From Verrucomicrobiaceae bacterium (GTDB taxonomy: Bacteria > Verrucomicrobiota > Verrucomicrobiia > Verrucomicrobiales > Verrucomicrobiaceae), in contig JAIBCL010000002.1 in the NCBI GenBank assembly GCA_019694165.1, positions 1-64,000 on the forward strand: DNA of 64,000 nt. Direction: 5' to 3'. Every line of letters begins with the position of its first letter. Positions within the stretch are counted from its first letter, which is position 1. Under the pieces are notes generated by a model. It had not been told where the DNA came from. It searched no databases and saw nothing but the letters and a program-made list of their open reading frames with translations. The position numbers and the translations under genes were made by a program. Below, piece after piece: positions 35,496 through 44,064 of the stretch.

Positions 35496-38099
35496 ATGAA
35501 GCCCATTCTCCTGTCCCCACTCTTCTGTCTAATCGTCGGAGTCTCTCACGCCGCTGACTTCACGTTCTTCGAGTCGAAGGTGCGTCCGCTGTTGATCCAG
35601 CGCTGCTACGAATGCCACTCGCATGAGAAGAAGATCAAAGGCGGCCTTGCCCTCGATTCGAAACCTGGTTGGCAGACCGGCGGTGATCACGGTGCGGCGA
35701 TCACGCCGGGCGATGTGGAGAAGAGTCTGCTCATCAAAGCCATCCGCTACACCGACTCCGAGCTGCAGATGCCGACCAAAGCCAAACTGCCCGCAGAAGA
35801 GATCGCCATCCTGGAGCAATGGGTGAAGCTCGGCGCGCCTGATCCGCGTGAGACCGAGGCGGTCGTGACAGTGAAGAAGCGCGTCATTGATCTCCATGAG
35901 GGGAAGAAGTTCTGGGCCTTCCAGCCAGTGAGCAATCCATCGCCACCGCAGGTGCGCGACACCTCATGGCCACTCGCGCCGCTGGATCACTTCATCCTCA
36001 AGCCACTGGAAACCAAGGGTATCAAACCCGTGCGCGATGCGGATCGCCATACCTGGTTGCGTCGTGTGTCGCTCGATCTCACGGGCTTGCCTCCCACAGA
36101 AGCGGACGTGCGATCTTTTGAAAACGACACCTCCACGCAGGCCTTCGAGCATGTGGTGGATCGACTGCTGAACTCCAAAGCCTACGGCGAATGCTGGGCA
36201 CGGCATTGGCTCGATCTCACCGGCTACGCGGACATGATGGGCACCTCGAACAACGTCTATGCCGAGCACGCGTGGCGGTATCGCGACTGGCTCATCGCGG
36301 CGTTCAATGCGGACAAACCGTTTGATGAGTTCATCCGCGAGCAGATCGCGGGTGACTTGATGCCATCGAAGTCCGTCGAGGATCGTGCGGCGAAAATCAC
36401 CGCCACCGGCTTCCTCATGGTGGGCGACATCGAGATCGTGAATCCCGACAAGGCGAAGATGGAGACCGATCACATCGACTCGCAAATGATCAAGATCGGC
36501 CAGACCTTCATGGGCATGACGCTCGGCTGTGTGCGCTGTCACGATCACAAGTTCGATCCCATCGGCCTGGAGGACTACTATGGCATCGCTGGCATGCTGC
36601 GCAGTTCACCTTCCTCGCACAAGATGCCGGACATGGGTGTCTGGAGCCAGCTCAACAGCACCGTGCTGCCGGAGACACCCGTGCAACTCGCCGCGCGGAA
36701 AAAACTCGAAGCGGAGAACGAGCAACGCATCGCCGATTGGAAAGCCGAGCAGACGAAGCTCACCGAGGAGAAGGCCGACGTGGTGAAGCAGCTCGCTGCG
36801 ATTGGATCTCCAGCAGATTCAGGGAGGCCAACAGATATTTCTAAGGGTGAATCCAAACCAGCAATCCAATCTGCTGGCCTCCCTGAGCCGAGTCCCCGAG
36901 ACAGGCGAAGCCAATCTGCTGGAGATAAAGAGCCCCTCTCCCAACGCCGCGACGAACTCGACGCGCGCATCAAGAAACTCGGGGGCGACATCCAGCACGC
37001 CGAGTTCTTCAAAGACAAGACCCCGCGAGCCTTTGCCATGAGCGACGGCGCGCAGCCCGCTGACATGCCCATCTATGTCCGTGGCAATCCGTATGCACCG
37101 AGCACGGTCGTGCCGCGTGGAGCGGTGCGTGTGGCCTCGTGGGAAAAATTTCCTGCCATCCCCGCCGGTCAAAGCGGACGCCTGCAACTCGCCGACTGGC
37201 TCGCGGACAAACGCAATCCGCTCACTGCCCGCGTGACGGTGAACCGCATCTGGCAAAAGCTCTTCGGCACCGGCCTCGTGCCCAGCGTGGACTACTTCGG
37301 CGCGCGTGGTGATTTGCCCACGCACCCCGAGCTGCTCGATCACCTCGCCACTCGCTTCATGCAGGGCGGCTGGTCGCAGAAGCAATTCCTCCGCTCGCTC
37401 GTGCTCAGCCGCACCTACCGCCTGTCCTCAAGGAACGGCGATTTGCAATCGCCGACGGCGGTTGAAAACCGCCGCTCCTCGGAACTCGATCCCGAGAACA
37501 AGCTCTACTGGCGTATGAACCGCCAGCGCCTCGATGCCGAGGCCTTGCGCGATTCCCTGCTCGCCATCAGCGGCGAACTCGCCCGCGACAGCGGCGGCCC
37601 CGCACTCGTGATGGAGAAGGCGGAGAACTGCGGCGCGCTCTCGTTGAAGGGCGTTAATCCGCCGAACTACGCGCACAAGGTGCCGCGCCCCATCCAGGAG
37701 TTTGAGCGCACGATCTACCTGCCCGTGTTTCGCAACAACTTCGCCGGACCGGATCGCCTGCGCGGGCAGTTCGACTTCATCGATCCCGCGATGATCGCCG
37801 GCCAGCGCAACCAGACCGTCGTGCCCACGCAGTCGCTCTTTCTGCTGAACAACGACCTCATCCGCAAACGCGCCTTCGCCCTCGCGAAGTCCCTGCTTGC
37901 CGCCGAGAAGAACGACCTCGCCCGCCTGGAGACCCTGTGGCTGCGCGCGCTCAACCGCCCCATCACTTCCTCCGAGCGCGACGAAGCCCTCGCCCTCCTC
38001 GAAGCCGTCACGCCATCTGGGAAGCCCGCTGGCCCCGTCCAGTGGACCGAGCTGTGCCACAGCCTGCTGGCCTCGAATGAATTTGTGTTTCGGCTATGA
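35496..38099 (+). CDS. PSD1-type protein (PSCyt1 + DUF1549 + DUF1553)
   Basis: 867 residues. Signal peptide, then a PSCyt1-type cytochrome segment with haem motif CYECH (Cys about 37 and 40, His about 41). DUF1549 (PSCyt2) follows from SWPLAPLDHFILKPLE through WLRRVSLDLTGLPPTEADV, HWLDLTGYADM and CVRCHDHKFDPI (a second CxxCH). DUF1553 (PSD1) occupies the C-terminal third (LADWLADKRNPLTARVTVNR, GTGLVPSVDYFGARGDLPTHPELLDHLA). Such proteins are secreted, pair with DUF1501 proteins (one is at 40861) and are expanded in Planctomycetes and Verrucomicrobia; their function is unproven. Three repeat elements lie within the frame (signal peptide, 36806-36926 and about 37430-37480) without disrupting it. 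Confidence 0.92.
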   Translation: MKPILLSPLFCLIVGVSHAADFTFFESKVRPLLIQRCYECHSHEKKIKGGLALDSKPGWQTGGDHGAAITPGDVEKSLLIKAIRYTDSELQMPTKAKLPAEEIAILEQWVKLGAPDPRETEAVVTVKKRVIDLHEGKKFWAFQPVSNPSPPQVRDTSWPLAPLDHFILKPLETKGIKPVRDADRHTWLRRVSLDLTGLPPTEADVRSFENDTSTQAFEHVVDRLLNSKAYGECWARHWLDLTGYADMMGTSNNVYAEHAWRYRDWLIAAFNADKPFDEFIREQIAGDLMPSKSVEDRAAKITATGFLMVGDIEIVNPDKAKMETDHIDSQMIKIGQTFMGMTLGCVRCHDHKFDPIGLEDYYGIAGMLRSSPSSHKMPDMGVWSQLNSTVLPETPVQLAARKKLEAENEQRIADWKAEQTKLTEEKADVVKQLAAIGSPADSGRPTDISKGESKPAIQSAGLPEPSPRDRRSQSAGDKEPLSQRRDELDARIKKLGGDIQHAEFFKDKTPRAFAMSDGAQPADMPIYVRGNPYAPSTVVPRGAVRVASWEKFPAIPAGQSGRLQLADWLADKRNPLTARVTVNRIWQKLFGTGLVPSVDYFGARGDLPTHPELLDHLATRFMQGGWSQKQFLRSLVLSRTYRLSSRNGDLQSPTAVENRRSSELDPENKLYWRMNRQRLDAEALRDSLLAISGELARDSGGPALVMEKAENCGALSLKGVNPPNYAHKVPRPIQEFERTIYLPVFRNNFAGPDRLRGQFDFIDPAMIAGQRNQTVVPTQSLFLLNNDLIRKRAFALAKSLLAAEKNDLARLETLWLRALNRPITSSERDEALALLEAVTPSGKPAGPVQWTELCHSLLASNEFVFRL
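35503..35531 (+). repeat. Dispersed GACAGGAGAAT-type repeat, half copy, inside a signal peptide
   Basis: CCCATTCTCCTGTCCCC followed by CTCTTCTGTC has the same core as the right arms of the elements at 42283-42333 and 60714-60812. Only one arm is visible here. It encodes the hydrophobic core ILLSPLFCL of the PSD1 signal peptide. Confidence 0.55.
36806..36926. repeat. Nested palindromic element in frame in the PSD1 gene
   Basis: The outer arms are exact: ATCTCCAGCAGATT (36806-36819) and AATCTGCTGGAGAT (36913-36926). The inner arms TCAGGGAGGCCAACAGAT (36819-36836) and ATCTGCTGGCCTCCCTGA (36869-36886) match at 17 of 18 positions. The element encodes about 40 low-complexity residues (rich in Ser, Pro, Lys) between two coiled-coil segments. 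The reading frame is kept. Confidence 0.75.
37429..37481. repeat. Double-hairpin element in frame in the PSD1 gene
   Basis: Hairpin 1 is GGCGATT-TGC-AATCGCC (37437-37453). Hairpin 2 is CGGCGGTT-GAA-AACCGCCG (37456-37474). Flanking AGGAAC/GCTCCT adds an imperfect outer stem. It encodes NGDLQSPTAVENRRSS inside DUF1553, between LSRTYRLSSR and ELDPENKLYWRMN, which normally adjoin closely in this family. Confidence 0.75.
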
Positions 38100-38115
38100 A
38101 CCCAATCGTCCGCGC

Positions 38116-40761
38116 ATGAAAGCCTTCTTTCTCACCACACTGCTGCTCGGGCCGCTGGCTATGCTGCACGCTGGTGAGGTATCGAAGGTGACTCCTGTGG
38201 CAGAACCGGCGCGAGTTGAATTGGCGACGGAGCAGCAAAAGCTCGTGTTTACCCAGACCAACGGCGTGTTCACGTTGAGCACGTTTGTGCGCGACGATCA
38301 GGAGTGGCGCGCGATGTTTGATGCGGGCCAGCCGTTGCTCGAAGGGCCTCTGTTCAATTTGCTGCCAAGTCGCTACGCGGTTCTGGAGGACGCTCACGAC
38401 AGAAAAACGGTTGAGTTCGGCGGGAAGCATCGTCAGCCCGATTATGACTGGACGATGCGCGTGGAGACGACGGCGGACAGTCCGCTGTTTCGGTTCGTCA
38501 TCACGTGCCATTTGACTGCACCACTAATGTTGGAGAAGCCTCAGCCGGTCGTGGCGCTGTGGATGCAACAATCAAACATCGCGTTCCATCTCGACCAGGG
38601 GCCGGACAGCATTTACGGCAGCGCCGGGATTCCGCATGGCTACGGTTTTCCAGCAGCGTATCTCTGGGACGATAGGCGCGAGGCGGCAGTGTTCTTCAAC
38701 ATGACGCCGATGCGTTGGATGCAGCCTGATGGAGTCGCACGCTTTCACGATGTGCGCATCATGACGCGTAGTGAGTCGGGGCGGACGGGGCTGGGAATGC
38801 ATTTCAAAAAGTTGTCGGGACGGCGCCTGCCTGCTGGCGAGATGACAGTGGAGTTCTTCCTTCATCAAGCTGTCCGTGCGACCAAGCCATCCGGTATGGA
38901 AGCGCTCGATACGATGATGCGGACGTTCGCGCCATTGCATCCGGCGGATTCGGTTTTTCCGCGGAACCAATTGACGGGTGGGGCGGCGAGTTGGGATCAG
39001 GTCGCGCGGCAGGCGATGGCCGACCTGAGCACTCCATCAAACATGGCTGAGATCTCCGCGCCGTGGCACGACGAGCCGCTCCCGCTGGTACCGGCGCAGG
39101 AAAAGATGCAGGTTCATCCCAGCGCACGTTCGTGGGATTTTTCCACGGTGAACAATCACCTCACGCCGTGGCTGCTGCTCGCGCGTGTCCACGGTGATGC
39201 GGAGGCGTTGCAAGTTGGTTTGCAGAAGGCGGACGCGCTGCCGCGCTTTTACGATCCTCGTGCGCGGCTCATTCGTCACGGCACACGGCAGCCAGCTCAC
39301 GTCGGCGATTTGGAAATGAGCTGGCAGAATTTCTTCTTCCACGAAGAAGCGCTGCGTGCGGCATCCGCGACCGGCACGGGCGATTTCAATCCCGCCATTG
39401 CCGGACGCTTCCTCATGGCCACGGCGGGACTGCGAGACCTGGCCAAGAATACGGGCGATGTATTTCCGCAGTGGTTCGATCCTTACGCGAAGCAGGCAGC
39501 CGTCCAAAATGACATGAAGCAGTTGGGGCTGATTCGCGAGCCGTGGCAGGCGGGAGCTTACGCGCATCTCATGTTGCAAGCGTTCGACATCACCGCGGGA
39601 AAGGACTACCTGACCGAAGCGCAGCGCGCGGTGGAGACGCTGATGGAGCGAATGGAGTTTCGCGTGCAGAACCAAATCTACGACCGCGAATACAAGGATG
39701 TGGCTGAGTTCCCGATCACGGAACTTTTTGGCAACGCCTACGGCATTGCAGCGGCCCAACGGCTGTTTGAATCAACGCGCAATCCGAAGTTCCTGCGCTA
39801 TTCCCGCGACTTCATGAACACGCTCTTGCGCCTCACGTTTTGGTATGAGGACGAGACCACGCCCGTGAGCCGTGAACTGCGAAATGCCGGGCTGTTTTAT
39901 CCCCACGGCGGCGCGCATGTGGCTTGTCCGTGGGAGAACAGCGAGGCGCACCTGATGATTGTGTGGACGCTGAAGCACGATCTCGAGCATCCGTTGACGG
40001 ATCTCCTCTTGAAGCTTTCGAACCTGAATCGGATCAACTCTTTCTACTTCTTCCCCGCGTTCTGGACCGAACCGGTGCTGGCGCTCGATGAGAAGAAGCG
40101 CCCCGCACTCGGATCATATTTTCCCGTTGAGCCATTCTACAGCCTCGAAGGAACCGGCGGTCATCGTGGCGGCACGGCTGCTTACATGGCTGGCCTGGCG
40201 CTCTGGAACGATTGGCTCTACGAAGCTCTCGCCGAAGCGAGCGACCGCGAGATCATGGTGCTGAATCTCGACGCGAGGGAAGACTATGAAAGCGCATTGT
40301 CCGGCATCGAACGGCACTTCATCGCATACAATCCAACCGCGACCGAGCGCACGTTCCGCTTGATGTTCAAACACATCCCCGATGCCGACCACTCGGTGAC
40401 AAGCGGTTCGGGAGAAACCAATCACCCGGCTGCGGAACTCAGGCAGGGTTTGTTGCTGACGTTAAAACCTGGAGACCACAAGCGCCTCACCGTGCGCTGC
40501 AGTGACTACCTGGAGCGTCGGCGTCAGTTGCAGCAGCAGCGAACTGCGCAAAGCACCCTGGCCCATGCCTACCAGTTGATGCAGGAAGGCGCTGTCGCCC
40601 GTGGCACCGCGGCGATCACGCCGCAGGAAATCGCGACGTTCACTGAGGCGCTGGCCACCGCTCGCGTCGGACACAATGCCGATGCGGAAGCGAAAGCCAA
40701 AGGCATCATCCTCAGTCTGCAGAACTCCAAACCTTCAGGCCGAATCGAGACACAACGATGA
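38116..40761 (+). CDS. Large secreted protein, alpha/alpha-barrel-like, unknown function
   Basis: 881 residues from ATG 38116, 16 bp after the PSD1 stop. Signal peptide MKAFFLTTLLLGPLAMLHAGE. The N-terminal 270 residues are beta-rich (LVFTQTNGVFTLSTFVRD, FGGKHRQPDYDWTMRVETT). The middle about 400 residues are helical with repeated aromatic-rich segments (WLLLARVHGDAEALQVGL, WQAGAYAHLMLQAFDIT, FGNAYGIAAAQRLFES, CPWENSEAHLMIVWTLK), as in alpha/alpha toroid glycoside hydrolases, lyases or epimerases. The C-terminus is a strand domain plus a helical tail. Putative acidic catalytic residues cannot be fixed by eye. It is probably co-transcribed with the PSD1 and DUF1501 genes. Confidence 0.75.
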   Translation: MKAFFLTTLLLGPLAMLHAGEVSKVTPVAEPARVELATEQQKLVFTQTNGVFTLSTFVRDDQEWRAMFDAGQPLLEGPLFNLLPSRYAVLEDAHDRKTVEFGGKHRQPDYDWTMRVETTADSPLFRFVITCHLTAPLMLEKPQPVVALWMQQSNIAFHLDQGPDSIYGSAGIPHGYGFPAAYLWDDRREAAVFFNMTPMRWMQPDGVARFHDVRIMTRSESGRTGLGMHFKKLSGRRLPAGEMTVEFFLHQAVRATKPSGMEALDTMMRTFAPLHPADSVFPRNQLTGGAASWDQVARQAMADLSTPSNMAEISAPWHDEPLPLVPAQEKMQVHPSARSWDFSTVNNHLTPWLLLARVHGDAEALQVGLQKADALPRFYDPRARLIRHGTRQPAHVGDLEMSWQNFFFHEEALRAASATGTGDFNPAIAGRFLMATAGLRDLAKNTGDVFPQWFDPYAKQAAVQNDMKQLGLIREPWQAGAYAHLMLQAFDITAGKDYLTEAQRAVETLMERMEFRVQNQIYDREYKDVAEFPITELFGNAYGIAAAQRLFESTRNPKFLRYSRDFMNTLLRLTFWYEDETTPVSRELRNAGLFYPHGGAHVACPWENSEAHLMIVWTLKHDLEHPLTDLLLKLSNLNRINSFYFFPAFWTEPVLALDEKKRPALGSYFPVEPFYSLEGTGGHRGGTAAYMAGLALWNDWLYEALAEASDREIMVLNLDAREDYESALSGIERHFIAYNPTATERTFRLMFKHIPDADHSVTSGSGETNHPAAELRQGLLLTLKPGDHKRLTVRCSDYLERRRQLQQQRTAQSTLAHAYQLMQEGAVARGTAAITPQEIATFTEALATARVGHNADAEAKAKGIILSLQNSKPSGRIETQR

Positions 40762-40860
40762 AACACGCGCCTCATCATCATCGACCCGCTGCCCCGCCGA
40801 AGAAGTGAGCACAGATTCTCAGCACATCCCGCATTCGTCACTGCATCACTCCAAAACACC

Positions 40861-42261
40861 ATGAACACGCCCACACTCCTCACCCGCCGCCAACTCCTCC
40901 AGCGAACCGCCTGCGGCTTCGGAGCGCTCGCTTTGCAGGACATCGCCCGCGCGGCTGCGAATCCGCTTGCGGCACGCATCCCCGGCATGATGCCGAAGGC
41001 GAAGCGTGTCATTTTCCTCTTCATGCAGGGCGGCCCGTCGCAGATGGACCTCTTTGACCCGAAGCCCTTCATCGAGCGTAAGCACGGGCAGAAGATTGAT
41101 TCGCCGCTGCGCAAGGAAGTCACGCAGATCGGCACCGAGCAGTTCCTCGCGCTGAAGGCGATGGCACCCGTGCGTCCGCGCGGGCAGAGTGGCATGATGA
41201 TCTCCGATTTGATGCCGCATCTCGCGAGCGTTGCGGACGACATCTGCTTGCTGCGCGGCATGAGCGCCGACAATCCGCAGCATGCCGGTGCGACGTTGCA
41301 ATTTCACACCGGCACCTTCGCGGAAGTGCGTCCCTCGATGGGAGCGTGGGTCAGCTACGGCCTCGGCACGGAAAACGCGAACCTGCCCAGCTTCGTCAGC
41401 ATCCAGGGACTCGGCGTGCGCGACTATGGTGCGGCATTTCTGCCCGCGATTCATCAGGGCACGCGCCTCACCGTGCCGCTCGACAGCAAAACGCTGCCCA
41501 TCGAAAACCTGCGCAACGTCTCCGAGACGGACGCCATCCAGCGCCAGCGCATGGATTTTATGGCCCGCATGAACCGCCGTCTCGTCGGCGATCTCGGGGG
41601 CGACGCGGCGATGGAAGGCATGATTCAAAATATGGAACTCGCCGCCCGCATGCAGCTCACCACGCCGCAGATCGTGGACCTTTCAAAGGAAAGCAAAGCC
41701 ACGCTCGATCTCTACGGCGTCGATGGCAAAGACACGAACATCTTTGGACGCGCCTGCCTGCTCGCGCGCAAACTGAGCGAGGCCGGCGTGCGCTTCGTGC
41801 AGGTGAGCACCGGCGGTTGGGATCATCATGGCGATATCCGTGGCAACCTGCCCAAGCTCTGCGCCCAGACCGATCAACCCGTCGCCGCGCTGCTCAAGGA
41901 TTTGAAATCACGCGGCCTGCTCGAAGACACACTCGTGCTCTGGAGCGGCGAGTTTGGGCGCACGCCCTGGAGCCAGGACCTCAGCGGAAAATCGCCCATC
42001 GACAAGCACGGCCGCGAGCATCAGCCCGAGAGCTTCTGCGCCTGGATGGCCGGCGGCGGCGTCAAAGCCGGCCTCACCTACGGCGACACCGACGACATGG
42101 GCTATCGCGTCATCAACGGCAAAATCCACATCCACGATCTCCACGCCACGATGCTGCACCTGCTCGGCATTGATCATCTCAAGCTCACCTCCCGCCATCT
42201 TGGCCGTGATTACCGCCTCACGGATGTCTATGGCGAGGTGGTGAGGGAGATTCTGGCGTGA
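40861..42261 (+). CDS. DUF1501 protein with Tat signal
   Basis: 466 residues. The N-terminus LLTRRQLLQRTACGFGALAL is a twin-arginine signal. The body matches DUF1501 (sulfatase-like alkaline-phosphatase superfamily): RVIFLFMQGGPSQMDLFDPKP near the start, ICLLRGMSADNPQHAGATL, TGGWDHHGDIRGNLPKLC and LVLWSGEFGRTPWSQ. The last motif corresponds to the metal-binding Asp/His region of the superfamily. DUF1501 proteins nearly always lie next to a PSD1-type gene, here 35496, with a third gene in between. Function in the periplasm is not established. Confidence 0.93.
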   Translation: MNTPTLLTRRQLLQRTACGFGALALQDIARAAANPLAARIPGMMPKAKRVIFLFMQGGPSQMDLFDPKPFIERKHGQKIDSPLRKEVTQIGTEQFLALKAMAPVRPRGQSGMMISDLMPHLASVADDICLLRGMSADNPQHAGATLQFHTGTFAEVRPSMGAWVSYGLGTENANLPSFVSIQGLGVRDYGAAFLPAIHQGTRLTVPLDSKTLPIENLRNVSETDAIQRQRMDFMARMNRRLVGDLGGDAAMEGMIQNMELAARMQLTTPQIVDLSKESKATLDLYGVDGKDTNIFGRACLLARKLSEAGVRFVQVSTGGWDHHGDIRGNLPKLCAQTDQPVAALLKDLKSRGLLEDTLVLWSGEFGRTPWSQDLSGKSPIDKHGREHQPESFCAWMAGGGVKAGLTYGDTDDMGYRVINGKIHIHDLHATMLHLLGIDHLKLTSRHLGRDYRLTDVYGEVVREILA

Positions 42262-42282
42262 GCTGAGTCACTGAATCCACGG

Positions 42283-42333
42283 GAGAATGAGGACAGAAGA
42301 ATCGCCCCATTCTCCTGTCCCCATTTTTCTGTC
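42283..42333. repeat. Dispersed GACAGGAGAAT-type repeat, full inverted copy between genes
   Basis: The left arm AGAATGAGGACAGAAGAAT (about 42284-42302) pairs imperfectly with the reverse complement of the right arm CATTCTCCTGTCCCCATTTT (about 42308-42327). The element lies between the DUF1501 stop (42261) and the CocE-type start (42352). Its sequence is shared with copies at 35503 and 60714. Confidence 0.65.
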
Positions 42334-42351
42334 GATCAACTCAACCGCATC

Positions 42352-44043
42352 ATGAAACACCTGCTCTTCCTTCTCCTCGCCGCCTCCGCCTTCGCCGAGG
42401 TCAAAACGGAAACCATCACCATCGCGATGCGCGATGGAGTGAAGCTCACGGCGGATCTTTATCGCGATGAGGCCATCAACAAGGCACCCGTCATCCTCAC
42501 CCGCACGCCGTATGACCGCACAAAGCAGAAGGGCACGGGCGAGAAGTGGGCGAAAGCCGGCTACATCTTCATCGCGCAGGATTGCCGGGGGAAATTTGGC
42601 TCGGCGGGAGACTTCGCGCCTTACAACAATGAAGGCCAGGACGGCTTCGACACCATCGAGTGGATCACGCGTCAGCCATGGTGCAGCGATCGCGTGGGCA
42701 TGATGGGCGGCTCGTATGTCGGCGCGGTGCAGTGGCAGGCCGCGGTGGAACATCCGCCCGGACTCGCCGCTATCGCCCCGCAGGCGACGTGGAGCAGTTT
42801 TTATCGCAACCTCTACCTCGGCGGCTCGGTGCGACTCGCGCTCATCGCGGGCTGGATCGCAGGCAACTCACCGAAGCCTGAAGGTGCCAAGCCGAATGAT
42901 TTCGATGAAGCATTCCTCCGCCTGCCGCTCAGCGAAGTGGACAGCGCCATCGGCTGGGACATGCCGTGGCTGGATGCCTTCCTCACGCATCCCGAGCCGG
43001 ACGGTTTCTGGACGCGGCTCGATCTCACGCCGCGCCTGCCTGAGCTGCAACTGCCCGCGCTGCACGTCGTCGGCTACTACGACTTCTTCTCCCGCGAGTC
43101 GGTGGACAACTTCATTGCCATGCAAAAGCAGGCGCGTGATGCGAAGACTCGCCAGCAGCAGCGCCTCATTCTTGGCCCCTGGGATCACGGTAGCGTGGGC
43201 AAGACCAAGACCGCTGAAGTAGAGTTCGGCCCCGAGGCCGCCGTGGACACCTTCGCTTTGCAGCTTGACTGGTTTGATCGTCATCTCAAACAAGACGCCG
43301 TCTCGCTGTCGAAGCCGTTTCCGCCCGTGCGCTACTTCAGCATGGGCGACAACATCTGGCGTGACGCGCAGACTTGGCCGCCGGAAGGCTTCCAAGCGAC
43401 TTCGTTTTATCTGCACTCCGCTGGCAAAGCGAACACGCGCCGAGGCGATGGCCGGCTCACTCGCGAAGCACCCACGAGCGATCAACCCACCGACAGTTTC
43501 CGCGCTGATCCTGCGAAGCCAACACCATCGAGCTCCGTCACCGAAACACGTCCGCTCAAAGCCGCCGTGTGGGGACCAGTCGATCAAAGCACCACCGAGG
43601 ATCGCGAGGACGTGCTCGTTTACACCAGCGAGCCAATGACCGCGCCGCTCACCTTCGCAGGCAATGCCGAGGCAAAGCTCCACGTCTCCACCGACACACC
43701 GGATGCCGATTGGGCGGTGAAGCTCATCGACGTGCATCCCGATGGCTTCGCGCAAAACATTGCGCGTGGTATCTTGCGCGGACGCTATCGCAACTCGCTG
43801 CTCAAACCCGAACTGATGCAACCCGGCCAAGTGTATGAGATCACCGTCGATCTCGGCCCCGTCGCCGCCACCATCGCCAAAGGCCACCAACTCCGCGTGG
43901 ACATCAGCGGCGCCGACTTCCCGCTCTACGACCGCAACTCCAACACCGCCGAAGGCATCCGCGGAGCAAAGACCGCCATCGCCACCGAGCAGGTGCATCA
44001 CAAGCCTGGTGCGCTGTCGCGTCTCATCTTGCCAGTTCAATGA
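42352..44043 (+). CDS. CocE/NonD-family hydrolase
   Basis: 563 residues with a signal peptide (LLFLLLAASAFA). The alpha/beta hydrolase core begins with AMRDGVKLTADLYRD and has the nucleophile elbow GGSYVGAVQW (Ser about 121). The catalytic Asp is in the ESVDNF or PDG region and the His in GPWDHGSVGKTKTA. The C-terminal jelly-roll (PepX_C/CocE domain 3) runs from about residue 400: VYTSEPMTAPLTFAGNAEAKL, WAVKLIDVHPDGFAQNIARG. The family covers cocaine esterase, acyl-peptide hydrolases and antibiotic-ester hydrolases, so an exported ester or amide hydrolase is inferred. It is the gene after the repeat at 42283. Confidence 0.93.
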   Translation: MKHLLFLLLAASAFAEVKTETITIAMRDGVKLTADLYRDEAINKAPVILTRTPYDRTKQKGTGEKWAKAGYIFIAQDCRGKFGSAGDFAPYNNEGQDGFDTIEWITRQPWCSDRVGMMGGSYVGAVQWQAAVEHPPGLAAIAPQATWSSFYRNLYLGGSVRLALIAGWIAGNSPKPEGAKPNDFDEAFLRLPLSEVDSAIGWDMPWLDAFLTHPEPDGFWTRLDLTPRLPELQLPALHVVGYYDFFSRESVDNFIAMQKQARDAKTRQQQRLILGPWDHGSVGKTKTAEVEFGPEAAVDTFALQLDWFDRHLKQDAVSLSKPFPPVRYFSMGDNIWRDAQTWPPEGFQATSFYLHSAGKANTRRGDGRLTREAPTSDQPTDSFRADPAKPTPSSSVTETRPLKAAVWGPVDQSTTEDREDVLVYTSEPMTAPLTFAGNAEAKLHVSTDTPDADWAVKLIDVHPDGFAQNIARGILRGRYRNSLLKPELMQPGQVYEITVDLGPVAATIAKGHQLRVDISGADFPLYDRNSNTAEGIRGAKTAIATEQVHHKPGALSRLILPVQ

Positions 44044-44064
44044 ACAGAGAAGGGCTATACGAAC

